In this document: piece by piece, positions 26,387-34,623 of the stretch
How the letters are laid out: each line of letters starts with the position of its first letter
Numbering within the stretch: the first letter of the stretch is position 1
DNA from: CAVPHV01 sp963704825
Lineage (GTDB): Bacteria > Actinomycetota > Acidimicrobiia > Spongiisociales > UBA5794
Reading direction: 5' to 3'
Assembly (NCBI GenBank): GCA_963704825.1
Contig: CAVPHV010000003.1
Location: 1 to 64,000, forward strand
Length of the DNA stretch: 64,000 nt
Made by a program: the position numbers and the translations under genes
Notes under the pieces: generated by a model
Databases searched by the model: none
The model's input: the letters and a program-made list of their open reading frames with translations, nothing else
What the model was told of the DNA's origin: nothing

Positions 26387-27447
26387 ATCTCTTCGAGGGC
26401 TTCATCGGGAACGGAGCGGTTGCGACGTTGTTGGCCGACGAGGCGGCACATCCATCGCATGCCTATCTGTTCGTTGGGCCGGGCAGCGTCGGTAAGGCGA
26501 CTGCGGCGCGGCACTTTGCCGCTGCCCTGCTCTGTGACGATGACGACGTTTCGTGCCGGCGCCGGGTGATCGGCGCCACCCATCCCGACCTGGTACTCAT
26601 CGAGCCAGAAGGCAGGGCCTCGATCACTGTTGACCAGGCCCGCCAAGCCGTCTCTCTGGCCAGCCTGGCGCCGATGGAGGGGAATCGAAAAGTCTTCCTC
26701 TTCGAGGAGGGCGGCATGATGAATGACGAGGCGGCCAACGCACTGCTCAAGACGCTCGAGGAGCCGAGCGAATCGACCATCTTCATCGTGGTCACCGAGT
26801 CGGAGTCCGATCTTCCCGAGACGATTGCGAGCCGGTGCCGTACCGTGGTGTTCGGCCGCGTCGAGGACGACACGCTGCGGGCCGGACTCGAGGGCATCGG
26901 GATTGAACCCGGCCAGGCCGAGCAGGCGGCGAGGATCTCGGGCGGGCGGCCGGGCCTGGCGCTTGCGCTGGCGACCCAGCCCGAAGTCGCCGAGTACCGC
27001 CGGGTGTGGCTGAGCGTGCCGTTGCGGTTGCCGGAGCATCCCGGGGATGCCTTCCTGCTGGCCGACGAGGTGATGGCGGCATCCGAGCCGTTGCTCGCCG
27101 CTCTGCGGGACCGCCAGCAGCGCGAAGCCGCCGATGTCGAGGCACAGGGCGGCGGCGGGCGTGCCCTCAAGGATCGGCACGAACGAGAATTGCGGCGGGC
27201 ATCGTCGGCGCTCTACGTTTCCGGCCTCGAGATCCTCGCCGGTTTCTACCGCGACGCAGCGGCGGCTCAGTTCGGGGCGCCGGTCCGCAATCCCGATATC
27301 CCGGCAACGGCGTTGACCAAGGTGCGTCCGGTGGTTGCTGCTGCCAACATTGACCGCATCATGACGGCCATCGAGTCCCTGCAAGCCAACCAGCGGCCGC
27401 CCTTGGCGTTTGCCGCGCTTTTCGCTGATCTCGGTGCCGCCGCTTAG
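26380..27447 (+). CDS. holB: DNA polymerase III delta' subunit
   Basis: A 355-residue clamp-loader subunit. HAYLFVGPGSVGKATAARHFAAALLC is a P-loop-like segment, followed by HPDLVLIEPEG, KVFLFEEGGMMNDEAANALLKTLEEPSESTIFIV (the LLKTLEEP motif is diagnostic) and TIASRCRTVVF (SRC motif). The zinc module usual in delta' subunits appears degenerate: only two cysteines are seen in CDDDDVSCRRRVIGATHPD instead of four. It overlaps tmk by 7 bp and starts with GTG. Confidence 0.93.
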   Translation: MVDLFEGFIGNGAVATLLADEAAHPSHAYLFVGPGSVGKATAARHFAAALLCDDDDVSCRRRVIGATHPDLVLIEPEGRASITVDQARQAVSLASLAPMEGNRKVFLFEEGGMMNDEAANALLKTLEEPSESTIFIVVTESESDLPETIASRCRTVVFGRVEDDTLRAGLEGIGIEPGQAEQAARISGGRPGLALALATQPEVAEYRRVWLSVPLRLPEHPGDAFLLADEVMAASEPLLAALRDRQQREAADVEAQGGGGRALKDRHERELRRASSALYVSGLEILAGFYRDAAAAQFGAPVRNPDIPATALTKVRPVVAAANIDRIMTAIESLQANQRPPLAFAALFADLGAAA

Positions 27448-27463
27448 CCGCCCTCCCTTCACC

Positions 27464-28087
27464 GTGAACCCTCGGGTCCACGAGATCACCCGGCGTCCGG
27501 CGGGGTGGTTCTTCCGATTTGTGAGTGATCTGCGCGTCACGGGTCGAGAGAACATTCCGGCTCAGGGTCGTGCTGTGATCGCGGCCAACCACCTTTCGCA
27601 CATCGATCCACCCGTCATCACGCTCTCGGCTCCGCGCAACGTGCGGTATCTCGCCCTTGATGAGTTGTTCGGCCAGACCCGCATCTTCGACTGGATCACC
27701 CTCTACTACGAAGCTATTCCGATGTCGCGCACCCGGGCGCCGCTCGGCGCAATGCGAGAGGCGATCGCCACCCTCGAGGACGATGGCTTGCTGGGCGTGT
27801 TCCCGGAAGGCAAGCGGGTCGCGGCGTGGGGAGAGGTGTTTCCGCCCAAGCGTGGCGCGGCGTGGCTGGCGATGCGCACCGGGTCTCCGCTGGTGCCGGT
27901 GGCGGTTCAGGGGACCCAGGGGCTTCTCTCGGTCGACGTTCCGGGATTGGCGCGCACCGCAATCCGGGTGTGGGTTGAGCCTCCGCTGCTGCCGGAAGCG
28001 TACGTCGATCGGGTTGATCCGATCGGGGCGATGATGGACGACTGGTACCAAGCGATGGATCGCCGCCTCGGCCCTTGGCACCGGTAG
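27464..28087 (+). CDS. 1-acyl-sn-glycerol-3-phosphate acyltransferase (PlsC-like)
   Basis: A lysophospholipid acyltransferase of about 207 residues acting at the membrane in phosphatidic acid synthesis. The four acyltransferase blocks are present: NHLSHID (catalytic His and Asp), the GAMREAIATLEDDG region, FPEGKR and PLVPVAVQGT. The start is uncertain: GTG 27464 is the first start not overlapping holB; GTG 27434 and TTG 27410 lie upstream in frame, and none has a clear ribosome-binding site. It probably belongs to the tmk-holB operon. Confidence 0.85.
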   Translation: MNPRVHEITRRPAGWFFRFVSDLRVTGRENIPAQGRAVIAANHLSHIDPPVITLSAPRNVRYLALDELFGQTRIFDWITLYYEAIPMSRTRAPLGAMREAIATLEDDGLLGVFPEGKRVAAWGEVFPPKRGAAWLAMRTGSPLVPVAVQGTQGLLSVDVPGLARTAIRVWVEPPLLPEAYVDRVDPIGAMMDDWYQAMDRRLGPWHR

Positions 28088-28299
28088 CCGCTCAGGAAGT
28101 CATGAGAATTGGGGCCAAAAGACCCTCGGGTGTGCGGGCAAGGTCGCCTACGGTGGCGGGCGTGGTCGTGCAGCCACCGGTGTCGACTCCCAAATATTGG
28201 ATGGACTCGACATAGAGAATCGGTCGTGGGCCGTTAGGCTGAATGCCACCAGATCGGGTTGACCCGGTTTGAGGAGGAGACCCCCACTATGGAGGAAGA

Positions 28300-29720
28300 A
28301 TGAAGAAAGCGAAGTGGCTTTTGCTGCTCGTCGTTTTTGCCATGGTCGTAGCGGCCTGTGGTGACGACGACGACGCAACGACGACAACGGCCGGCGGCGA
28401 CGCCGGCGGCACGGAAACGACCGCGGCGGGCGGCGACGCCGGCATGGTCGACGTGTCCGGTACCGAGTTCACCCTGCTTGGTGCGCCGGTCGGCGATGAG
28501 GGCAAGGCGATGGAGGGCTTCCTCAACGTCTACAACGCCGAGAAGGGCACGAACATCAGCTTCACCGGATCGGACGACATCGAGTCGCAGCTGCGCATTC
28601 GGGTCGAGGGCGGCGATCCGCCGGAATGGTCGCGCGTTGGCCGCAGCCGGGGTCTATCTGCCCGTTCGCCGACAGAGGGCGAACTGGCGTCACTCGAGGA
28701 CATGGACTTCGACATTGCCCAGCTCGAGGAAGATCAGTCGGGAAGTTCTGGGTCGACCTCGGTCTCTGCGACGACGGCAAGCACTACGGCGTTCCGTGGT
28801 TCCCCAACTACAAGTCGATCGTGTTCTACCACGAGCCGACCTTCACGGCGCAGGGCTATGAGATCCCGGAGACCTGGGACGACATGATTGCGCTTTCGCA
28901 GCAGATGGTCGACGACGGCTTCACGCCCGTGGTGCTTCGGCTTCGAGAGCGGCGGCGCCACCGGCTGGGCCGGCACCGACTGGATCGAGGACATCGTGGT
29001 GCGCGCAGTCGGGCGCGGACGTCTACGCGCAGTGGTTCAAGCACGAGATCCCGTTCAATGATCCCGCGATCGTCTCGGCGTTCGACACGTTTGGCGAGCT
29101 GATCTTCAGCGAGGGCTTCGTGCTCGGCGGTGCCGAGAACATCGCCGGTGTGAACGTCACCGACTCGCCCGGACCGCTGTTCGACGATCCGCCGGGCTGC
29201 CTGATGCTCAAGCAGGGCTCGTTTGCCCGGAACTGGATGGTGGATCTGGCGAACTACACGCCGGAGAAAGCGGCCGATCTCAAGCTGTTCCCCTTCCCGA
29301 CCATCGACGGCAACACCGGCGCCATGGGCGGTGGTGACACGATCATGGTGTTCAACGGCACTCCGGAGAACGCCCAGATCGTCAAGGACTGGATCACGCC
29401 GGATTGGGAATGCACCCTGGCCTCGTTCGACGGCGGCGGTGTGTCTCCCTACGGCGGCCACGGTGTCGAAGGCGTCGAACGACTCCCAGCCAACAGGATC
29501 ATCGACGTCAACTGCTTAGAGTCGGACTTCGACGAGAATGCAGTTCATCACCGAGGCCTCTGGACGGCGATGGCGGACAACGTCTTCGTGTTCGACGGCA
29601 GGCGACCTGATGCCGCCCGCCGTTGGGCAGGGCAGCTTCTGGACCGGCATGGTCGACTTCACCCGCGGCACCTCGTCGCAGGAGGTCGCGGACGCCATCG
29701 AAGCGAGCTGGCCCTCGTAA
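28300..29720 (+). pseudogene. sugar ABC transporter substrate-binding lipoprotein, about eight frame breaks
   Basis: Encodes an extracellular solute-binding lipoprotein of family 1 (alpha-glucoside or multiple-sugar type), about 470 residues if repaired. The signal peptide and lipobox are FAMVVAACGDDDD. The coding signal changes frame near 28626, 28677, 28740, 28929, 29005, 29538, 29568 and 29600. At several of these points one inserted or missing base restores the family sequence: dropping G29, for instance, gives FTPWCFGFESGGATGWAGTD. Other recognisable parts are VGKFWVDLGLCDDGKHYGVP, PGCLMLKQGSFARNW and MPPAVGQGSFWTGM. No in-frame nonsense codons were noticed, so sequence error or very recent decay is likely. 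Strong Shine-Dalgarno GGAGGAAG precedes the ATG. Confidence 0.8.
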
Positions 29721-29754
29721 GCAATAGGCAGACAATCGAGCAACGACAATCGAC

Positions 29755-29789
29755 ACGAAGGGGCGGCCCAAACAGGGCCGCCCCTTCGT
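29755..29789 (+). terminator. long GC-rich hairpin between binding-protein and permease genes
   Basis: A perfect 15-bp stem (ACGAAGGGGCGGCCC and its complement) with loop AAACA. There is no U-tract. Its place after the binding-protein gene fits an attenuator or mRNA-stabilising hairpin that lets the binding protein exceed the permeases. Confidence 0.65.
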
Positions 29790-29833
29790 CGACTAAGGTA
29801 GTTCTGACGCGACCGGCTCGTTGAGGAGGTTCG

Positions 29834-30984
29834 ATGACGACCCCGCTCTTGGACCAGAATACGGAGGTTCCACCGAGACGACCCGAAGGCGGGGAGCCTC
29901 AGGACAACAGCTTTGGTGTCTGGGTCTTGCGGATTGCCTCTGCGCTCGTCGTGCCGCTGTTCTTGCCGTCTTCTTCTTCTCCTTCCAGTTCCTGAAGGAC
30001 GAGGACGTCCCCAAGATCGTCCAAGTCCTCGTCGCCGTCGTCGTCGGCGTCTTCGGGGTGTGGGCGCTCTACTGGGGCATGGACCGGCTGGTCAACTTGC
30101 TTCCCGATCGGGCGGCAACGAGCGTTCGCCCTTCGTGTTCGTCGGCCCGGCGATGGTCATGCTCACCTTCTATCTGGTGTACCCGGCCGTTAACACCTTG
30201 ATCACCTGCGTTCCGGGACCGCAACGGCGAAGACTTCGTCGGGTTCGACAACTTCGTGACGATCTTCACGGAGAACCAGTACCTGACGGGGATCCGCAAC
30301 AGCGTCATCTGGGTCTTGGTGGTGCCGTTCGTGGCCGTTGTCTTCGGGCTGGCGTTCGCGACGCTTGCCGACAAGATGAATCGTCGCGCCGAGTCGATCT
30401 CGAAGTCGCTGATCTTCCTGCCGATGGCGATCTCGTTCGTCGGAGCCAGCGTGGTGTGGCTCTTCGTGTACAGCTTCCGACCGGAGGGCTTCGGCGACCA
30501 GATCGGCTTGCTCAACGGCATCATGGTGGGGCTGGGCAATGATCCGGTCAACTGGCTCCAGCAGCAGCCGTGGAACAACTTCATGCTGATGGTGATCCTG
30601 GTGTGGCTGCAGGTCGGGTTCTCCATGGTGATCCTCTCCTCGGCCATCAAGGGAGTGCCCGACGTCCTGCTCGAGGCGGCTCGCATCGATGGAGCCACCG
30701 AGTGGCAGGCGTTCTGGAGGGTGACCTTCCCGTCGATCTCTTCGACCGTTGTGGTGGTGTGGACCACCGTGCTGATCACCACCTGGAAAGTGTTCGACAT
30801 CGTATGGGTGATGACCGGGGGCCGCGACGGCACCCAGGTTGTCGCTCAGCAGATGGTCCAGGAGTTCTTCACCAACCTGAACGACGGCTTGGGGGCGGCG
30901 CTGGCAGTGATCTTGTTCATCGCCGTCATCCCGATCCTCGTCATCAACATCCGACGGTTCCGGGCCCAGGAGGAGCAGCGATGA
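29834..30984 (+). pseudogene. sugar ABC transporter permease (MalF/MsmF type), three frame breaks
   Basis: First inner-membrane permease of the sugar importer, about 383 residues if repaired. The start MTTPLLDQNTEVPPRRP is in frame 2, the coding signal moves to frame 1 near 29960 (LAVFFFSFQFLKDED), to frame 3 near 30112 (SPFVFVGPAMVML) and back to frame 1 near 30215 (GFDNFVTIFTENQ). The C-terminal 240 residues are unbroken and contain the EAA loop LLEAARIDGATEWQAFWRVTFP, which contacts the ATPase. Such MalF-type proteins begin with a long N-terminal membrane region, as here. Confidence 0.8.
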
Positions 30985-31878
30985 CCACGACGACCAAGAC
31001 TCCGACGCGTCACGGCTCCGCCCAAGAAGGAGAAGCGTGGCGCCCACCAAGTGGCCGGTCTACCTCTTGGTCTGCGGTCATCGTCACGCTGTGGATCATT
31101 CCGGCCCTTGGGTTGCTCATCAACTCGTTCCGCGACCCGGGTGACATCGGGACCTCCGGATGGTGGACCATCTTCGGCTCGATCCTGGATCCGGCGACCT
31201 GGACGCTCGAGAACTACCGGGTTGTGCTCGACGAGGGGTTCGGCAACGCCTTCGCCAACACGCTGGCGGTGACGATTCCGGCCGTCGTGATCCCGATCAC
31301 GATCGCCGCCTTTGCCGCCTATGCGTTTTCATGGATGGAGTTCCCGGGACGAAATCTGCTCTTTGTGGTCGTCGTCGGCCTGATGGTGGTGCCGCTGCAG
31401 ATGGCTCTGATCCCGATTCTGCAGATCTACACCAACTTCGACGTGACCGGGACCTATCCCGGCCGTGTGGCTCGCCCACGCCGGGTTCGGTCTTCCGCTG
31501 GCGATCTACCTGTTACGCAACTACATGGGGTCGCTGCCCGCATCGATCGTCGAGTCCGCCAAGATCGATGGTGCCAGCCACTGGGCCATCTTCGTCCGAT
31601 TGATCGTTCCGCTCTCGGTGCCGGTCTTGGCTTCGTTTGCCATCTTCCAGTTCCTCTGGGTGTGGAACGACTACTTGGTGGCGTTGGTGTTCCTCGGGAT
31701 CGAGCCGAATGTCCGGGTGCTCACCGTCGAACTAGCCGATCTCGCCGGCCGTGGTGAGGGTGCCTTCAGCCTGCTTCCTGCGGCCGCCTTCGTGACGATG
31801 ATCCTGCCCCTGGCGGTGTTCTTCTCACTGCAGCGGTATTTCGTCCGCGGTCTGACTGCCGGTTCGGTGAAGGGGTAG
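30981..31878 (+). pseudogene. sugar ABC transporter permease (MalG/MsmG type), four frame breaks
   Basis: Second permease, about 298 residues if repaired. Frame changes lie near 31015, 31042, 31070 and 31460. The middle (WIIPALGLLINSFRDPGDIG) and end (ARPRR replaced by LAHAGFGLPLAIYLLRNYM) match MalG-like proteins, with the EAA loop ESAKIDGASHWAIFVRLIVPL. The ATG overlaps the stop of the first permease (ATGA). No ATP-binding subunit is encoded nearby, so a shared MsmK-type ATPase from elsewhere would be needed, as is common in actinobacteria. Confidence 0.8.
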
Positions 31879-31879
31879 G

Positions 31880-32416
31880 CCCTCGGCGAACACAGCACTG
31901 ACGGCGGAAGAGCAACAGCGGCGGCGTAACTGGCTGGCGATCGCCTTCGGCACGATGGCGATGATGTTCAGCTACTTTCCCATACGCCGCCGCCTTTGCG
32001 ACGCCGGAAGGCGAGCCGACCCAGATCGATGTGGGTCTGTTGGGGATCGGGCTCGTCATGGCGCCATTTGTGTTCATCATCGTGGGGTTTGTTTCCCGCA
32101 ATGCGCAGACACCAAAACGGGTGCTTGCAGTCGCATGGGACTGCTCATCGTTCTCGGACTCGCCGTGGGCCTGCTGTCGCCGGTGTTGGGGGCGGCTGCC
32201 GGGTTTGGCGTCGGCGGCTCCCTCTGCCTCAACCGGCCAAATCTCGAGGGCGTGATGAAGTGGCGGCTCTATGCGACGGGCTTCACGGTCGTGTACGTGC
32301 TGTTCCTGCTCGTCGTCATCACGCCGGCGGGCGTCTTCGCCGGAGGACTGCTGCCGCTCCTCATGATCGGCTTCGCGGACGAATACACCGCCTGGCGAGC
32401 AGCACGGCCGGTGTAA
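31880..32416 (+). pseudogene. small polytopic membrane protein, two frame breaks
   Basis: A membrane protein of about 170 residues follows the permeases. Readable segments are EEQQRRRNWLAIAFGTMAMMFSYFP (frame 2), then AAAFATPEGEPTQIDVGLLGIGLVMAPFVFIIVGFV (frame 3 from about 31983) and GLLIVLGLAVGLLSPVLGAAAGFGVGG to the TAA (frame 2 from about 32126). Four or five hydrophobic helices are seen. I recognise no family; a role with the sugar transporter is suggested only by position. The start is unclear because of the breaks. Confidence 0.55.
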
Positions 32417-32433
32417 GACACCAACCAACCGCG

Positions 32434-32439
32434 TACGCT
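32434..32439 (+). promoter_or_regulatory. probable leaderless promoter -10 box of the ankyrin gene
   Basis: TACGCT ends 7 nt before the ATG at 32447; no Shine-Dalgarno sequence is present. Confidence 0.4.
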
Positions 32440-32446
32440 CGAGAGC

Positions 32447-33283
32447 ATGACGCGATCGACAAGAACGAGTGTCGCTATCACCGCCGGCGTGGTCGTTGCC
32501 GTTCTCGTGATCGCCGTTGGGCTCCTGGTTGTCCAGCGAAGAAATGGCCCGGACGGCGACCTCTCCGAAGCAGTGAAGTCAGGCGACGCCGCACTCGTTC
32601 GAGCCCACCTCGAAGCGGGCGCCGATCCCGACGAGCCTCGGGTCCTGGGGCTCACGCCTCTAATGCGCGCTGCGGCGCGCAACGATGCTGCGATTGTGGC
32701 CCTCCTGCTCGGCGCCGGGGCAGACGTGGATGCGGTAGCCCCCGAAGGTCTCACGGCTGCTCACGTGGCCGCTGAGACCGACGCGGCCGAAAGCCTCGAG
32801 GCGCTCGTCGCAGGCGGTGCCGATCTGGAAGCCCTTTCGAGCAACGGCATGAATGCCCTTCATCACGCTGCAGATCTCGGGAGTGTCCGAGTGATCGAAT
32901 TCATCGCGGGACAGGGGATGGACCTCGATGTCCGGTCGGAGGTGATCACCCAAGGCCACGGGCACCCCAGGGACCGTGGCACGAGCGCACTTGGGATAGC
33001 TGCACGCGCCGGCCAGCTGGACGCGGTCGAGACACTTCTTGCCCACGGAGCAAGCGTTGATGCCCTATCCGCCGCCGGCCACACGCCGTTGCTTCTTGCC
33101 GTTTTCTCCGGCTATTCACCAGAAGTGGTTTCTGCCCTCCTCGCCGCCGGAGCCGACCCCAGGGTCGAAGCTTCTTGTCAGGGGGGAGGCTGTTTTGCCG
33201 AGGCCGGCAACGCCCTCGATTGGGCTCGCCTCCTGAACCAGAGTGCGATGGTGCCCTTGCTGGAGGCGGCGCTGGAGAACTAG
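32447..33283 (+). CDS. membrane-anchored ankyrin-repeat protein
   Basis: A 278-residue protein with one N-terminal membrane helix (about residues 8-28, VAITAGVVVAVLVIAVGLLVV) and about six ankyrin repeats. Typical repeat cores are GLTPLMRAAARNDAAIVALLLGAGADVDA, GLTAAHVAAETDAAESLEALVAGGADL, GMNALHHAADLG and GHTPLLLAVFSG. The repeats probably lie outside the cytoplasmic membrane and bind a protein partner that cannot be named. Two cysteines near the C-terminus (CQGGGC) could form a disulphide. Confidence 0.85.
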   Translation: MTRSTRTSVAITAGVVVAVLVIAVGLLVVQRRNGPDGDLSEAVKSGDAALVRAHLEAGADPDEPRVLGLTPLMRAAARNDAAIVALLLGAGADVDAVAPEGLTAAHVAAETDAAESLEALVAGGADLEALSSNGMNALHHAADLGSVRVIEFIAGQGMDLDVRSEVITQGHGHPRDRGTSALGIAARAGQLDAVETLLAHGASVDALSAAGHTPLLLAVFSGYSPEVVSALLAAGADPRVEASCQGGGCFAEAGNALDWARLLNQSAMVPLLEAALEN

Positions 33284-33447
33284 GCGAGCGGAGACCTCGA
33301 GACTCCGACATGAGACCGGATACCGCCTGATCAAGTAGCCTCCGGCTGCTATGACTTCCGGCGACACCAAGCCGATTCTGAGCACCGGCGGTGGCCGGCG
33401 GCCATGGATCGAAGTGACGTCGTGAGTCCGGAGGCAGGGAAGGTCAC

Positions 33448-34602
33448 ATGAGTCGCGGACGGCGCGGGGCGCAGCACATCGCCGTGGCAGTCCTGGTTGT
33501 CTTCGGGTTCACGACGATGATGACGCGGGCGTTCGCCACGATCGATGGGGTGTCGCCCAGTTCGTTGACCGTCAAGGCCGGCGACAGTGGCGGTGCCCTG
33601 GTGAGCGTCACCAGCGCCGAGGGGAGCTGCCTCACGGCAACGCCGTCGGCTGCTGGCATCGCGGTTGGGGTCAACCCCGGGTGCGCCTCCGCCGGCACCC
33701 CGGTCTTCTCACTGACCGTGATCGTCGACATAGATGTTCCCGCCGGGGACTACCAGATCGCCCTTCGCGAGTTTGACGCCGCTCGGGATCAACTGCTCGA
33801 TACGTCGCAACTGTCGCTGCAGGTCGACGCGGACGCCACGACCACCACGACTACCGCGGCGCCGACCACCACGACCACGGTGGCGCCGACCACCACGAGT
33901 ACGACGGCGGCGCCCACCACATCCACAACCTCGACGACCATCACCACGACCACGACCACGACTACGACCACCTCGACCACGATCGCTCCCGAGCCGGGCA
34001 CGACGCTGCCGTTGGCCACCTCGATGCCGCCGACCACGCTTCCGCCCACGACCGTCGTGGACACGCCGGCAACCACCGAACTCCCTGAAGAGGTGGTCGT
34101 CCAGCCTGCGGTCGAGACCGGGCTCAGTCCCTTCCTCACCGTCCTGGCGTTCGCGGTCCTTGCAGCATTGGTTCTGTTGATCGTTCGCGCCCAGAGCGAC
34201 GGAGCCAGGGTGAAGTACCGCGGCCTGGTCGACCCGGAGCGCATGGCGGCGATTCACCGCACCTTCCGCGACGCCGGTCAGGGAGCCCCAGCGGCAATCC
34301 GCGCTGCAGGGGCGTCATCGTCCCGGCTGAACGTCGCCATCAAACCCCTGTCGGGCCCCGAGGCTCCCGTGGATGTGGTGCTTGCCGTCGGTTCGCCGTG
34401 GTCTCGGCAACGGGCGCGGGTGGTTGCGACCAAGACTGACGGCGCCATGCAGTTGCTGGTGCAGCGGGGCGAGGCCGGACTTGCCGATGTGCCCGGAGGC
34501 GAGGCGGCCGCCCAAACCTGGCTGGATGGGCTCGCACAGGACCTCGAGTCGTATGGCGACGGGCGCGGTGCCGCTGCCATCAAGCGCTGGCTCCACCCCT
34601 GA
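33448..34602 (+). CDS. exported Thr-rich membrane protein of unknown function
   Basis: A 384-residue protein. It has a signal peptide (AVAVLVVFGFTTMMTRAFA), a small beta-sandwich-like domain with two cysteines (about residues 30-125), a long Thr/Ala/Pro linker (about 130-195) of TTTTTAAPTTTTT type, one membrane helix (about 227-247) and a cytoplasmic domain (about 250-384, GLVDPERMAAIHRTFRDAG onward). The layout suggests an outside domain held through a wall-spanning linker with an inside signalling or docking part. I do not recognise the cytoplasmic domain. A GGGAAGG ribosome-binding site precedes the ATG. Confidence 0.65.
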   Translation: MSRGRRGAQHIAVAVLVVFGFTTMMTRAFATIDGVSPSSLTVKAGDSGGALVSVTSAEGSCLTATPSAAGIAVGVNPGCASAGTPVFSLTVIVDIDVPAGDYQIALREFDAARDQLLDTSQLSLQVDADATTTTTTAAPTTTTTVAPTTTSTTAAPTTSTTSTTITTTTTTTTTTSTTIAPEPGTTLPLATSMPPTTLPPTTVVDTPATTELPEEVVVQPAVETGLSPFLTVLAFAVLAALVLLIVRAQSDGARVKYRGLVDPERMAAIHRTFRDAGQGAPAAIRAAGASSSRLNVAIKPLSGPEAPVDVVLAVGSPWSRQRARVVATKTDGAMQLLVQRGEAGLADVPGGEAAAQTWLDGLAQDLESYGDGRGAAAIKRWLHP

Positions 34603-34623
34603 CGAAGCCCTGCAAACAACGTG

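Noticed and set aside
33838..34020. Low-complexity ACC/ACG-rich stretch as a non-coding satellite
   Set aside because: It lies in frame inside a protein with signal peptide and membrane helix, and encodes a Thr/Pro linker like those after the lipoboxes of neighbouring genes.
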